From: Georgenia satyanarayanai
GTDB lineage: Bacteria; Actinomycetota; Actinomycetes; Actinomycetales; Actinomycetaceae
Assembly: GCF_009193135.1 (NCBI RefSeq)
Contig: NZ_VUKC01000019.1
Location: 1-64,000 of the forward strand
Reading direction: 5' to 3'
Length of the DNA stretch: 64,000 nt
Shown: piece after piece, positions 33,473 through 43,650 of the stretch
Layout: each line of letters opens with the position of its first letter
Numbering within the stretch: the first letter of the stretch is position 1
The notes under the pieces: generated by a model
Told to the model about the DNA's origin: nothing
The model's input: only the letters and a program-made list of their open reading frames with translations
Database searches by the model: none
Program-made: the position numbers and the translations under genes

Positions 33473-35962
33473 TCAGGGGGCGACGGGGTGGGCTCGGCGG
33501 CCGGGCAGGAGGGAGCCGAGCTGGGCGCGTCCGCTGCTGGGCAGCAGCGTGGCGAGCAGGCGACGCCGACGGGTCACCCGGGCGCGCTGCCACTCCATCA
33601 CCTGCCGCACGTCCTCGCGCATGGTCCCCACGTCCGGGGTCTGCGCGGCGTACCGGGCCGACTCGAGCCGGTCCGTGGCCCGGTCCAGGGCCTCACGGGC
33701 AGGAGCGTCGGGCTGGAGCTCGCGCGCGTAGTGGTCCCGCAGGGCGCGAGGCGTCGCCGCGGGCGGCGCAGCGACACCGAGGTCGGCGAGCCCGTCGACG
33801 AGCGCGACCCACTCGGCCTCGATCCGCGCGGCAGGGCCGTGCCGGCGCCGGGACGTCCAGTGCCGCCAGTGGCCGGCGACGGGGACGACCGACGCGAGGG
33901 CGAGGACGACGGCGAGGCCCAGCGCCGTCCACCCGACCGTCTCGGCGTGGCGCTCGAACCAGCCCTCGGCGCCCGTGCCGCCCTGCCCGCCGGGGGTGTC
34001 GGGCAGGGCCGGGGCGACGCTCGGCTCCTCCGTCGAGGGCACCTCCTGCGGGGTGGGGACGGCCTGCTGCTGGCCCTCGGTGGCGAAGCTCGGCGCCGTG
34101 CCGCTGCGTTGACCGGGCGTGGGCTCGAAGCGCGTCCAGCCGAGCCCGGTGATGAAGAGCTCGGGCCACGCGTGGGCGTCGGCGGCGACGACGGTGCGGG
34201 TGCCGTCCAGGCCGCGCGAGCCGGGGAGGAACCCGACGGCGAGCCGGGCCGGGATGTCCTGGGCACGGGCGAGCATGACCATCGCGGTGGCGAACTGCGT
34301 GCAGTAGCCCTGCTTCGTCGTCAGGAAGTGGGAGATGGGGTCGAGCGGCTGGCCGTCCTCGTCCGCGACGGGGTCCGCCAGGGTGAGGGAGTAGGTGAAG
34401 TCCGGTCCGCGCAGGTAGCGCTGCATCTCCAGGGCGACGTCGATCTGGTTGGTCCGGTCCCCGGCGAGCTCGGCGGCGAGCTCCTCCACGAGCGGCCGGG
34501 ACGCGGGGTCGACGGTGAGGGCCTCGGGCTCCGGGACGGGCGACTCCAGCCGGACGCGTCCGTCCGGGTCCTCGACCTCGTAGCTGCCGTCGGTGCGGAA
34601 CCACTGCGTGTGGCCGTCGGAGAAGGTGATCGCGACGGTGTTCCCGTCGGGGGCGAGGAGGAAGGCGGTGCCGTCGTCGGCGGTCTCGGTGGTGAGCTCG
34701 TCGGCCGGGTACCGTCCCACCAGGCGGGCGGGCGGCGCCCCGATCTCCTCGGGAAGCGTGGTGAGCGGCCCGATCTCGAGGTAGTCCACCTCGTAGGTGC
34801 TCGGAGCCGCTCCGACCGTCATGCTGTCGCCGATGGGGGTCCACAGCCACTCGACGGAGCCGAGGTCGACGGCGGTCGGGGGGTAGGGCATCGCGAGCTG
34901 GGGGGCCCGCAGCCCGTTCTGCGTGACGGTCATCGTGCGGGGGGTCGCCTCGAGCTCGGGTGCCGTCAGCGCGGAGCCGGAGGCCGTGAAGATCTCGGGG
35001 ACCTGGTACTGGGTGACGGTCGCGGGGCCGAACGGCGTCCACCGGCCCTCCGAGTAGAGCGTCGTCGAGGTCACGCGCAACGGGGGCGGGGAGCTGTCCT
35101 CGGTCCGGAAGCGGATGACCGGCGCGTTGGAACGGTCGGCGAGGTCCTGGCTGAGGTCGAGGGTGTCGGTGAAGCTCACCGTCCCGGGCGCGCCCTCGCC
35201 CGAGCGGCCGTCGACGAGGACGGTCGGCGGCAGGTGCGGCAGGACGCCGGGGAGGACGACGGCGAGGACGAGGGCCGACAGCCCCATGACCCGCGCCGTG
35301 ACCCCGAGCCGGTGGTGGTTGCCCTGCGCCGCGGCGACGCGGTCGACGCTCACGTCGACGTCGCGCCCCTCGTCCCACTCCTCCAGCCGGGACCGGCCCT
35401 GCTGGGCGAGGAGGACGAGCCAGGCCGCCGCACCGACGAGGAAGTAGCGCGGGTCCAGCGCCTGACCCGAGCCGGAGGCCGCACCGGCGGAGACGAGGAG
35501 GAGCGGGATGCCGGCGAGCGCGCCCGCGCGCAGCGTGACCCCGAGCCCCTCCACCACGAGGGCGAGCGCGGCGATCGAGGCGAGGACGACGAAGGTGAGG
35601 CCGGGAGTCGCGGGCGCCGGCACGGCGTAGGTCTGGATGGTGACGACGCCCTCCCGCACGAGAGCGCTCATCGCGACGACCGCGGACTCGTCCGTGGGCC
35701 GGTGTTCCTGCGCCCAGGCCGCGAGCCCGCCGAGGAGTGCCAGCACCTGGACGAGGAGGACGAGCCAGGCCGGCACCCGGGCCATGCGGACGAGCGAGCC
35801 GGCGACGACGACGAGCAGGAGTACCCCGACGAGCGGTCCGAGCCACGACCGCGTCGAGACGAGCTCACCCAGGGGCCAGGACACGGCGACGAGCGCCGTG
35901 ACGGCGAGCGCGGACTCCACCCACCGGCCGCGGAGCAGGGCGGTGACCCAGGGGTCGTTCAC
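33473..35962 (-). CDS. TgpA-type transglutaminase-domain membrane protein
   Basis: 829-residue protein. About six membrane segments fill the first ~230 residues. An extracytoplasmic region holds a transglutaminase-like fold with Cys in TKQGYCTQFATAM, His in ADAHAWPEL and the acidic GWTRFEPTP. One further membrane segment lies near residue 695 (VGWTALGLAVVLALASVV), followed by a cytoplasmic tail. This is the TgpA layout. GTG at 35962 overlaps the DUF58 stop. The order MoxR-DUF58-TgpA is a conserved set thought to process or crosslink envelope proteins (inference). Confidence 0.92.
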   Translation of the reverse strand: MNDPWVTALLRGRWVESALAVTALVAVSWPLGELVSTRSWLGPLVGVLLLVVVAGSLVRMARVPAWLVLLVQVLALLGGLAAWAQEHRPTDESAVVAMSALVREGVVTIQTYAVPAPATPGLTFVVLASIAALALVVEGLGVTLRAGALAGIPLLLVSAGAASGSGQALDPRYFLVGAAAWLVLLAQQGRSRLEEWDEGRDVDVSVDRVAAAQGNHHRLGVTARVMGLSALVLAVVLPGVLPHLPPTVLVDGRSGEGAPGTVSFTDTLDLSQDLADRSNAPVIRFRTEDSSPPPLRVTSTTLYSEGRWTPFGPATVTQYQVPEIFTASGSALTAPELEATPRTMTVTQNGLRAPQLAMPYPPTAVDLGSVEWLWTPIGDSMTVGAAPSTYEVDYLEIGPLTTLPEEIGAPPARLVGRYPADELTTETADDGTAFLLAPDGNTVAITFSDGHTQWFRTDGSYEVEDPDGRVRLESPVPEPEALTVDPASRPLVEELAAELAGDRTNQIDVALEMQRYLRGPDFTYSLTLADPVADEDGQPLDPISHFLTTKQGYCTQFATAMVMLARAQDIPARLAVGFLPGSRGLDGTRTVVAADAHAWPELFITGLGWTRFEPTPGQRSGTAPSFATEGQQQAVPTPQEVPSTEEPSVAPALPDTPGGQGGTGAEGWFERHAETVGWTALGLAVVLALASVVPVAGHWRHWTSRRRHGPAARIEAEWVALVDGLADLGVAAPPAATPRALRDHYARELQPDAPAREALDRATDRLESARYAAQTPDVGTMREDVRQVMEWQRARVTRRRRLLATLLPSSGRAQLGSLLPGRRAHPVAP

Positions 35963-37205
35963 CGCAGGCCTGCCAGGTCGGCACGGCGCCCGCGGGCGGG
36001 TGGGACGGCGGCGGCCCACACATCGGCGACGGTGTCGCCGTCGCGGACGGTGCGGGTGCGCCAGCCGGCCGCGGTGAAGATCGGGACGAGCTCGCCGTCG
36101 CCGGGGACGGCCCACCCGCGTACCTCGGGGTCGTCGGCGAAGGAGGTGGTGTCAAGGACGAGCGCGACGCCGAGGCTGCCGGGGGAGCGCACGGCCGGGA
36201 CGGGGAGGACGGCCTCGGGGTCGTGGTCGGCGACGACCGCGACGACGACGGCGCCGTCCGCCGTGAGTGCGTGCGCGTCGCGGACGTAGGCGGTGAGGGC
36301 GTCGGCGGTCGGCTCGACGAGCGCGAGGGACCGCAGGACGGCGAGGAGGTCGGTGCGGCTCGGCTCCGCGGCGCCCACGACGTGCACGGCGTACCCGTCC
36401 TCGGTGAGGTGGACGGCGAGGGAGGCCACAGCGCGTACCGCCCACTCGAAGGCCTCGGCGGCGCCGCCGTAGGCACCTGCCCGGGGGTCGAGGAGCAGGA
36501 CCGCGCGGCGGCGGGCGGGGCGGTCCTCCTGGCGCACCATGAGCTCACCGCGGTGGGCGGTGGTGGGCCAGTGGACGCGGCGCAGGTCGTCGCCGTCACG
36601 GTAGGCGCGGATGCTCACGTCGTCCTCGCCGTGCAGGGCGACCATGTGAGGAACCTGCCCCTCGCGGCCCAGGCCGCCGCCGTGGACCCGGCCGGGCCCG
36701 AGCGGTTCGATGCGGGGCAGCACGAGCAGCTGGCTCTGCCCGGGGAGGTGGACGCTCGCCGTCGTCATCCCGAAGGCGTCGCGCCGCTCCAGGTGCAGCG
36801 GCCCGAGTCGGTGGGCGCCGCGGGAGGTCGAGGAGACGCGGTAGCGCACCGTGTGGCGCTCGCCGGGGTCCATGCGCGGCAGGAGGAAGCGTGGGCCGGT
36901 GCCGAGCAGCGGGTCGAGTGCCTCCTCGGCCACCTGGAGCGGGCTGGGGCGGGTGCCGCGCCCGCGCAGGACGAGCTCGACGTGCGCGGGCTGGTCGGGC
37001 GCCACGAGGGTGGGCGAGACGAGCCGCTGGAGCGTGAGGGGCGGTGCCGGCCGCCACCCCGCGACGACGGCGAGCACCGGGAGCCCGGTGACGAGGACAC
37101 CCGCCCGGGTGATGTCGGGGTAGCCGAGCAGCGTCCCGAGGGCGACGACGACGACCCCCAGCGCGAGGAAGACCTGTCCCCGGCCGGTGAGACGCGGGCG
37201 TCGGC

Positions 37206-37209
<4 letters not shown>
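35959..37209 (-). CDS. DUF58 protein (second MoxR cluster)
   Basis: 416-residue protein with two hydrophobic segments near the N-terminus and the DUF58 core YRDGDDLRRVHWPTTAHRGEL near residue 200. A VWA-like part follows (AVLLLDPRAG). ATG at 37209 overlaps the MoxR stop (ATGA). It diverges in sequence from the DUF58 protein at 22.2 kb, so the two clusters are probably not recent duplicates. Confidence 0.9.
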
Positions 37210-38162
<953 letters not shown>

Positions 38163-38208
38163 CCGATCCTCCCTCATGGACCGTGGTCCGGGGAGGGGAT
38201 CGGGTGGC

Positions 38209-38706
38209 TCACCTGCCGGCGAGGAAGTCCAGCCCGATGGAGCGCTCGACGGCGAGGACCTGGTCCACGGCACCGGCGGCGGCCTTCTCGATGGGCTTGC
38301 CGAAGAACGGGATCGAGGCGGTGATGTCGCCCGAGAAGGACTGCACCGTCCCGCCGTCGGGTCCGGGCTGCAGGGACATGCGGCCGTTGACGCGCACGGG
38401 TGCGCCGACGATGTCGAGGGACAGGGTGCCGGCGCGGCTGCCGTCGGCGTGGGGGGCCTCCCAGGCCTCGACCAGGCGCACGTCGAGGCTCTGGCCCACG
38501 AGGGAGCGGAAGGAGGAGGGCACCTGGTCGGTGGGCATCTGCCGGCGGGTGGTGATGGTGAAGGCCTCGCCCTCGCGGAGGACCTCCTGGGTGGAGTCGA
38601 GCGCTCCGGTGGCGGCGATCTTGCGCCGGACGAACTCCTCGTCGGCGAGCATCGCGGCCACTGCCTCCACGTCGGCGGGGTAGTCGATCGTCGCGTCGAA
38701 CCGCAC
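38209..38706 (-). CDS. DUF2505 family protein
   Basis: 165-residue soluble protein of the START/SRPBCC-like DUF2505 family (MRFDATIDYPADVEAVAAML start; SFSGDITASIPFFGKPIEKAA near the end). Such folds bind hydrophobic ligands, but no function is known for the family. GTG at 38706 with AAGGAG upstream. It lies 46 bases before the MoxR gene on the same strand and may be read through into it. Confidence 0.85.
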   Translation of the reverse strand: MRFDATIDYPADVEAVAAMLADEEFVRRKIAATGALDSTQEVLREGEAFTITTRRQMPTDQVPSSFRSLVGQSLDVRLVEAWEAPHADGSRAGTLSLDIVGAPVRVNGRMSLQPGPDGGTVQSFSGDITASIPFFGKPIEKAAAGAVDQVLAVERSIGLDFLAGR

Positions 38707-38783
38707 GTTGCTCCTTCAGTCGCCGGAGGTCCCAGCCTAGCGGTGACCGGCGACGGCGCACGGGCGGGCTATACGCTGACGGG

Positions 38784-40241
38784 GTGTCGACGCTCAGCGA
38801 ACTCATTCAGGACCGCTCACGGCTCGACCCGCACAGCATCGAGCGGCTGCACCAGCTCGTCGGTGACTGGCAGGTCGTCTCCGACCTCTCCTTCGCCGAC
38901 CTCCTCCTGTGCATCCCCATGGGCGAGGAGGACTTCCTCATCGTCGCCCACTGCCGCCCCTCGACGGGCGCGACCGTCTACTACGAGGACGTCGTCGGCC
39001 GGCTCATCCCCGCCGGGCGACGCCGGCTGCTGCGGCAGGCGATGGAGCGCCAGGTGCCCGTGCGCGCCACCGAGCCGCGCTGGATCGGTTCCCACGCGGT
39101 CCGCGAGGACGCCGTGCCCGTCGTCCACGAGGGCCGCACGATCGCGGTCATCTCGCGCCAGGCCAACCTCGGCATCACGCGCACCTCCAGCCGGCTCGAG
39201 CTCAACTACGTCGAGGCGGCCGACGCGATCTGCGCGATGGTCGCGCGCGGGGAGTTCCCCCAGCCCGGCTCGCCCACCGGCTCCCGGCGCGGGGCGCCGC
39301 GCGTGGGGGACGGGCTGTTCCGGCTCGGGCTGGACGGTGAGGTGCTCTACGCGAGCCCCAACGCGCTCTCGTGCTTCCACCGGCTCGGGGTCATCGGCGA
39401 CCTCACCGGCAAGGTGCTCGTCGAGGCCGTCACCGACGTCCTGGACGGCGAGAGCCCGGTGGACGAGTCGTTGCCCGTCGTCATGACCGGCAAGGCCGCC
39501 TGGCGCTCGGAGATCGACGCGCACGGCGTCGTCGTCTCCTTCCGGGCCATCCCCATCACGGAGAACGGTCAGCGGCGGGGGGCGGTGCTCCTGTGCCGCG
39601 ACGTCACCGAGGTGCGCCGCCAGGAGCTCGAGCTCCTCACCAAGGACGCGACCATCCGGGAGATCCACCACCGGGTGAAGAACAACCTCCAGACCGTGGC
39701 GGCGGTGCTCCGGCTGCAGTCGCGCCGCTCGAGCAGTGCCGAGGTGCGCGACGCGCTCGGCGAGGCGATCCGGCGCGTGTCGACCATCGCGCTCGTCCAC
39801 GACATGCTGTCGCAGATCATCGACGAGATCGTCGACTTCGACGCCCTCTTCGTCCGGGTGCTGCGCCTGTCCGCCGACGTCGCGGCGGGGGAGGGACACG
39901 TGCGGACCGAGGTGCAGGGCAGCTTCGGTCAGGTCCCGGCGGACGACGCCACGGCGCTCGCCGTCGTCCTCACCGAGCTCGTGACCAACGCCGTCCAGCA
40001 CGGGCTGGGGCCGACGGGCGGCACGGTCGTCGTCACCGCGCAGCGCGAGGGGGAGCAGCTCGACGTCACCGTGCGCGACGACGGCGCGGGGCTCGCGGAG
40101 GGCAGCGTCCTCAGCGGGCTCGGGACCCAGATCGTCTCGACGCTCGTGCGCGGCGAGCTCGGGGGCACCATCGACTGGCGCCCCGCCCCGGGCGGCGGCA
40201 CCGAGGTCGCCGTCCGGGCGCACATCGCCGACGCCCGCTAG
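38784..40241 (+). CDS. pdtaS: PdtaS-like sensor histidine kinase (GAF-PAS-HisKA_2)
   Basis: 485-residue soluble kinase. The N-terminal GAF-like domain (about 1-150) is followed by PAS (about 175-280), the HisKA_2 box EIHHRVKNNLQTV with the phosphorylated His at 295/296, and an HATPase with VLTELVTNAVQHG and VRDDGAGL. This is the architecture of mycobacterial PdtaS, which phosphorylates the RNA-binding antiterminator PdtaR. No pdtaR lies beside it. GTG at 38784 follows a TATACG -10 (38770-38775) by eight bases, probably leaderless. It shares the palindrome CTAG with the convergent dedA stop. Confidence 0.9.
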   Translation: MSTLSELIQDRSRLDPHSIERLHQLVGDWQVVSDLSFADLLLCIPMGEEDFLIVAHCRPSTGATVYYEDVVGRLIPAGRRRLLRQAMERQVPVRATEPRWIGSHAVREDAVPVVHEGRTIAVISRQANLGITRTSSRLELNYVEAADAICAMVARGEFPQPGSPTGSRRGAPRVGDGLFRLGLDGEVLYASPNALSCFHRLGVIGDLTGKVLVEAVTDVLDGESPVDESLPVVMTGKAAWRSEIDAHGVVVSFRAIPITENGQRRGAVLLCRDVTEVRRQELELLTKDATIREIHHRVKNNLQTVAAVLRLQSRRSSSAEVRDALGEAIRRVSTIALVHDMLSQIIDEIVDFDALFVRVLRLSADVAAGEGHVRTEVQGSFGQVPADDATALAVVLTELVTNAVQHGLGPTGGTVVVTAQREGEQLDVTVRDDGAGLAEGSVLSGLGTQIVSTLVRGELGGTIDWRPAPGGGTEVAVRAHIADAR

Positions 40242-40900
40242 TCCGCGGCGCGATCCTCGCGGCGCCGCCTGCGGGCGCGGTCACGGCTGCCGGTGCGGCT
40301 CCACACGAACCAGGCGACCGCGCCGACCACACCGGCGATGACGACCCACTGGAGGATGCCGGCGTACTGCTCGACGACGTGCCAGCTCTCGCCGAGCAGG
40401 TAACCGGCACAGACGAGCACGGTGTTCCAGATGGCCGAGCCCGCCGTCGTCAGCCCGACGAACACGGGCAGCGACATGCGCTCGATGCCCGCCGGGATGG
40501 AGATGAGGCTGCGGAAGATCGGCAGCATGCGCCCGAAGAACACGGCCTTGGCGCCGTGGCGGTCGAACCAGCGCTCGGTGTCGTCGATGTCGCCGGCGTC
40601 GACGAGCGGCAGCCGCTGGGCGATGGCCTTGAGGCGGCGGATGCCGAGCGCGGCGCCGAGGCCGTAGAGGACCAGCGCGCCCACGACCGAGCCGAGGATC
40701 GTCCACAGGATGACCCCGACGAGCGAGAGCTCGCCCTGGCTGGCGGTGAAGCCGGCCAGCGGGAGGATGACCTCGCTCGGGATCGGCGGGAAGAGGTTCT
40801 CCAGCGCGATGGCCAGCGCGGCCCCCGGCCCGCCCAGGGTCTCCATGAGGTTGACGGCGAAGTCGGTGACCCCGCCGAAGAGCCCGCCGTCGCCCGACAC
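40238..40900 (-). CDS. DedA/SNARE-associated-family membrane protein
   Basis: 220-residue membrane protein of the DedA family, which moves undecaprenyl phosphate or other lipids across the membrane. Family motifs are ENLFPPIPSEVILPLAGF, GRMLPIFRSLISIPAG and the later G..W N..L (SAIWNTVLVCAGYLLG). The start is uncertain: GTG at 40900 is the last start before a terminator hairpin and keeps the usual N-terminal extension, while ATG at 40846 would trim 18 residues. The C-terminus is Arg-rich. Confidence 0.88.
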   Translation of the reverse strand: MSGDGGLFGGVTDFAVNLMETLGGPGAALAIALENLFPPIPSEVILPLAGFTASQGELSLVGVILWTILGSVVGALVLYGLGAALGIRRLKAIAQRLPLVDAGDIDDTERWFDRHGAKAVFFGRMLPIFRSLISIPAGIERMSLPVFVGLTTAGSAIWNTVLVCAGYLLGESWHVVEQYAGILQWVVIAGVVGAVAWFVWSRTGSRDRARRRRREDRAAD

Positions 40901-40905
40901 GGAGG

Positions 40906-40939
40906 AGGCCCCCGGTGCCACGAAGGGCGCCGGGGGCCT
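40906..40939 (-). terminator. Terminator between whiB1 and dedA
   Basis: AGGCCCCCGG (40906-40915) pairs perfectly with CCGGGGGCCT (40930-40939), 21 bases after the whiB1 stop. Confidence 0.75.
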
Positions 40940-40959
40940 GCTCAGCAGTGCGGTGTGGC

Positions 40960-41208
40960 TCAAGAGGCGCGACGAGCGCGGGCAGTCCGGCGCTTGAGGG
41001 CGCGGCGCTCGTCCTCGGACAGCCCGCCCCAGACTCCGGCGTCCTGACCGTTCTCCAGGGCCCACTTGAGGCACGTGTCCACGACGGGGCACCGGCGGCA
41101 GACCGCCTTGGCCTCCTCGATCTGCAGGAGAGCGGGCCCGGTGTTGCCGATGGGGAAGAAGAGCTCGGGGTCCTCGTTGAGGCAGGCAGCAGTGTGGCGC
41201 CAGTCCAT
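40960..41208 (-). CDS. whiB1: WhiB1-type iron-sulfur regulator
   Basis: 82-residue Wbl protein. Cluster ligands are Cys9, Cys37, Cys40 and Cys46 in a MDWRHTAACL...CRRCPVVDTCLKWAL layout; GVWGGLSEDERRALKRR follows, as in the essential, nitric-oxide-sensitive WhiB1. There is no AT-hook, unlike the WhiB7 at 6.8 kb. ATG at 41208 with GAAGGAG upstream; an in-frame extension upstream is not supported by the family length. Confidence 0.95.
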   Translation of the reverse strand: MDWRHTAACLNEDPELFFPIGNTGPALLQIEEAKAVCRRCPVVDTCLKWALENGQDAGVWGGLSEDERRALKRRTARARRAS

Positions 41209-41406
41209 GGCAACTCCTTCTTGGGCGCGACGGTGGGCCGTGATCGTCGAGGGGGGAAGTCCGACGCGGCCGGTGACTGCCTCCAACCCTCACACGGCCC
41301 GGACGTGCCCGACAAGGGGGTCGGGTCGGTGAACTGCAGGTGAAGTGGAGTGGTGTTGGTCACACGGCGGCGTCGGTCACAGCGAGGGGCGACGTACGCT
41401 GGCCCG

Positions 41407-41820
41407 GTGACCACCGAGCGCCCCGCGCGACCGCCGCTGCCCCTCGTCCTGGCCCTCCTCCTCGTCCTCGTCGAGGTCGGCGCGATGGCCGCGCTGGCGG
41501 TGGGGATGCTCGCCGAGGTGCTCGGCGGGGCCGCCGAGGGCGGTGCCGTCACGGCCGTGCTGGCGCTCGCCTTCCTCGGCCTGTGCGTCCTGCTCGTCGT
41601 CGCGTCGCGCGCCCTGTACCAGCGCCGGCGGTGGGGCAGGGCACCCCTCGTCACCTGGCAGCTCCTCGTGCTCGCGACGGGAGTCTCCCAGTCCGGCGTC
41701 ATCCCGGGGCTGGTGGTCGCGCTCCTCGTCGTGCTCCCCGTCGCGGTCACCGTCGGGCTCCTCATCCCCCCGTCCGTGGCCTGGACCGACCGGACCACCC
41801 CACCCCGCGCGGTCGTCTAG
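41407..41820 (+). CDS. Small four-helix membrane protein
   Basis: 137-residue protein with four hydrophobic segments (about 12-32, 45-68, 80-100, 102-122). No motif is recognised. GTG at 41407 is six bases after TACGCT (41395-41400), a likely leaderless promoter. It is divergent from whiB1 and convergent with the glycosidase gene, alone in its unit. Similar small proteins are common in actinobacteria without known role. Confidence 0.75.
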   Translation: MTTERPARPPLPLVLALLLVLVEVGAMAALAVGMLAEVLGGAAEGGAVTAVLALAFLGLCVLLVVASRALYQRRRWGRAPLVTWQLLVLATGVSQSGVIPGLVVALLVVLPVAVTVGLLIPPSVAWTDRTTPPRAVV

Positions 41821-41857
41821 CCCCCGCCCCGCGTGGTGGGCGGGCGGAGGCGCCTCG

Positions 41858-43486
41858 TCAGGGGCGAGCGGGCAGGACGAGGACGGCGTCGCCGACCGGG
41901 CGTTCGCCGGCAGCGTCGGACGGGACGGTGAGCAGGCGGTCCTCCACCACCATCGCCGTCGACCCTCCGCCGTCGAGGTTGAGCGCCTCGCGCAGACCGA
42001 GCCCGACGGCGACGTCCGCCGCCTCGGGGATCGACAGGCCCAGGGCGTCGGTGCTGCGCCCGTCCGCCGTGGCGAGGACGAGCCGGCCGCGCTCGTCGAC
42101 GCCGGCCAGCGTGCGCGGGTTCCGCTTGTGGGCCCAGCCGTAGTAGAAGCTCGGGTTGTCCGCGTGCACCATGCCGTCCGCCGCGGCCGTGACGTGCCGC
42201 CGACCGTCACGGACGAGCTCGGGGCCGCCGTTGACGACGGACGGGTAGCGGCTCGGGTGCACGGTGCGGCCGTCCTCGTCGGTGAGGGAGGTCCTCACGT
42301 CCAGACGGGTGCCCTCGGGGGCGAGCGCCCGCAGGACGGGGACGAGGTCACCGGTGGCCTGCACGGTGCTGCCCCCGGCGGGGACGGGCCCGCCGCGCGC
42401 GTCGCGGACCTCGGTGACCCGGCCGCTGCGGTCGAGGACCACCTCGACACCGTCACCGGCGGGGGTCCGCTCCGCGTAGGCCGGGGTGAAGACGACGATC
42501 TCGTCGGGGTCGGTGCACGTGACGTCGTGCAGCGGCAGGGAGGTGGGGACGTCGTCGAGACCGCCGCAGTTGCGGACGAGGCCGGGGACCCGGTTGAGGC
42601 CGTCGAGGGGCAGGCGTGTGCCGCCCGCCCGCAGCTCCCCCTCCCAGTCGAGGCGCTCCACCTCGGTGCGCCGGGCGTCGGGCCGGAGGAGGAGAGCGGG
42701 ACGGTCACCGACTGGCTCGCTGAGGAGCTCGCCGTCGACGACGGACACCCCGGCGGGGTCGCCGGGTGCGCCGGCCTGCGGGTCGAGGACGAAGAAGCCG
42801 CCGTTGACGGCGGCGAGCGCGCCGGACAGGGCGGCGAGCTCGGAGGTGGTCTCCCGCTGCTCGACGTCCGGGCCGAGGGACGCGGCGACCTCACCGCGGA
42901 AGTGGCGGGGGTCCACGGTGAGGACGTCGATGCGCCACGGCCCGCGGTCGTCGTCGCCGTCGGCGTCCCAGGCGGTGGAGAGCGTGGAGCCGCGGTGGCC
43001 GGCGGCGATGACGCGCTCGCGGGCGGCGTCGGCGGACGCACGGTCGGGGAAGGAGCCCACCCGCACCCGCCAGCCGAGGCTGCCGCCGGGGAAGTCGGCG
43101 ACGGCCTCGGTGCGGACCTCCTCGACCCGGGCGTCCAGGCCGGCGTCACGGAGCTCGGCGGCGACCTCCTGCGCGCTCGCACGGTCGCGCAGCGCGGTGG
43201 GCGGGGCGTCCGGGTCGGGCGAGCCGGAACCCGCCGGCACCGAGACCTCGACCGTCCACGGGTAGGTGGCCGTCGTCTCCCCGCGCACGATGCGGGTGAG
43301 GGTGACGCCGGGGGCGAGCCGCTCGGTCTCGCGCGTCTCCGGGAGGCCCGCGGCGCCCAGGGGGAGCGTGGGGCCGGGGTCCGCCGCACGGGGTGGCTCG
43401 GCGAGCGCGACGAGCGGCAGGGCGAGCACGGCCGCCGTCGTCGCGGCGAGGACGACGGCGCCGCGGCGGGCACGGTGCTGGGGCAT
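41858..43486 (-). CDS. Secreted SPOR plus phosphodiester glycosidase (NAGPA-domain) protein
   Basis: 542-residue exported protein. A Sec signal peptide covers about residues 1-30 (VVLAATTAAVLALPLVALA). A SPOR-like peptidoglycan-binding segment near 100-170 ends WRVRVGSFPDRASADAARERV. The C-terminal half is a phosphodiester glycosidase/NAGPA domain with AAVNGGFFVLD and the signature ALNLDGGGSTAMVV. The family cleaves GlcNAc-phosphodiester bonds such as those on wall teichoic or glycoprotein glycans. Joining it to a septal peptidoglycan-binding domain suggests a wall-located role. ATG at 43486 with GGGAGG upstream. Confidence 0.87.
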   Translation of the reverse strand: MPQHRARRGAVVLAATTAAVLALPLVALAEPPRAADPGPTLPLGAAGLPETRETERLAPGVTLTRIVRGETTATYPWTVEVSVPAGSGSPDPDAPPTALRDRASAQEVAAELRDAGLDARVEEVRTEAVADFPGGSLGWRVRVGSFPDRASADAARERVIAAGHRGSTLSTAWDADGDDDRGPWRIDVLTVDPRHFRGEVAASLGPDVEQRETTSELAALSGALAAVNGGFFVLDPQAGAPGDPAGVSVVDGELLSEPVGDRPALLLRPDARRTEVERLDWEGELRAGGTRLPLDGLNRVPGLVRNCGGLDDVPTSLPLHDVTCTDPDEIVVFTPAYAERTPAGDGVEVVLDRSGRVTEVRDARGGPVPAGGSTVQATGDLVPVLRALAPEGTRLDVRTSLTDEDGRTVHPSRYPSVVNGGPELVRDGRRHVTAAADGMVHADNPSFYYGWAHKRNPRTLAGVDERGRLVLATADGRSTDALGLSIPEAADVAVGLGLREALNLDGGGSTAMVVEDRLLTVPSDAAGERPVGDAVLVLPARP

Positions 43487-43573
43487 GAGGGGCCTCCCGG
43501 GTCGGTGTCGCCCGTCGGCGGGCGCGGCACCGCCAGTCTCACCGTCGTGCGCGGGCGGCGCCACAGCACACGT

Positions 43574-43607
43574 GGACCCCGTCACGTCCGGGGACGTGAC
43601 GGGGTCC
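43574..43607 (-). terminator. Perfect 16-bp hairpin between the ABC operon and the glycosidase gene
   Basis: GGACCCCGTCACGTCC (43574-43589) and its exact complement (43592-43607) around two bases. Confidence 0.85.
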
Positions 43608-43613
43608 GTCGTC

Positions 43614-43647
43614 GTCGGGCGCCGGCCCCTCCAGCCCGGCGCCCGAC
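43614..43647 (-). terminator. Second hairpin directly after the ABC permease gene
   Basis: GTCGGGCGCCGG (43614-43625) pairs with 43636-43647 exactly, four bases after the permease stop. With the hairpin at 43574 it makes a tandem terminator. Confidence 0.8.
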
Positions 43648-43650
43648 GGG

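Noticed and set aside
33257-36289. A 1010-codon plus-strand frame opposite the transglutaminase gene
   Set aside because: Arg/Gly/Glu-rich antisense shadow of TgpA and the DUF58 end; no domain and no coherent start.
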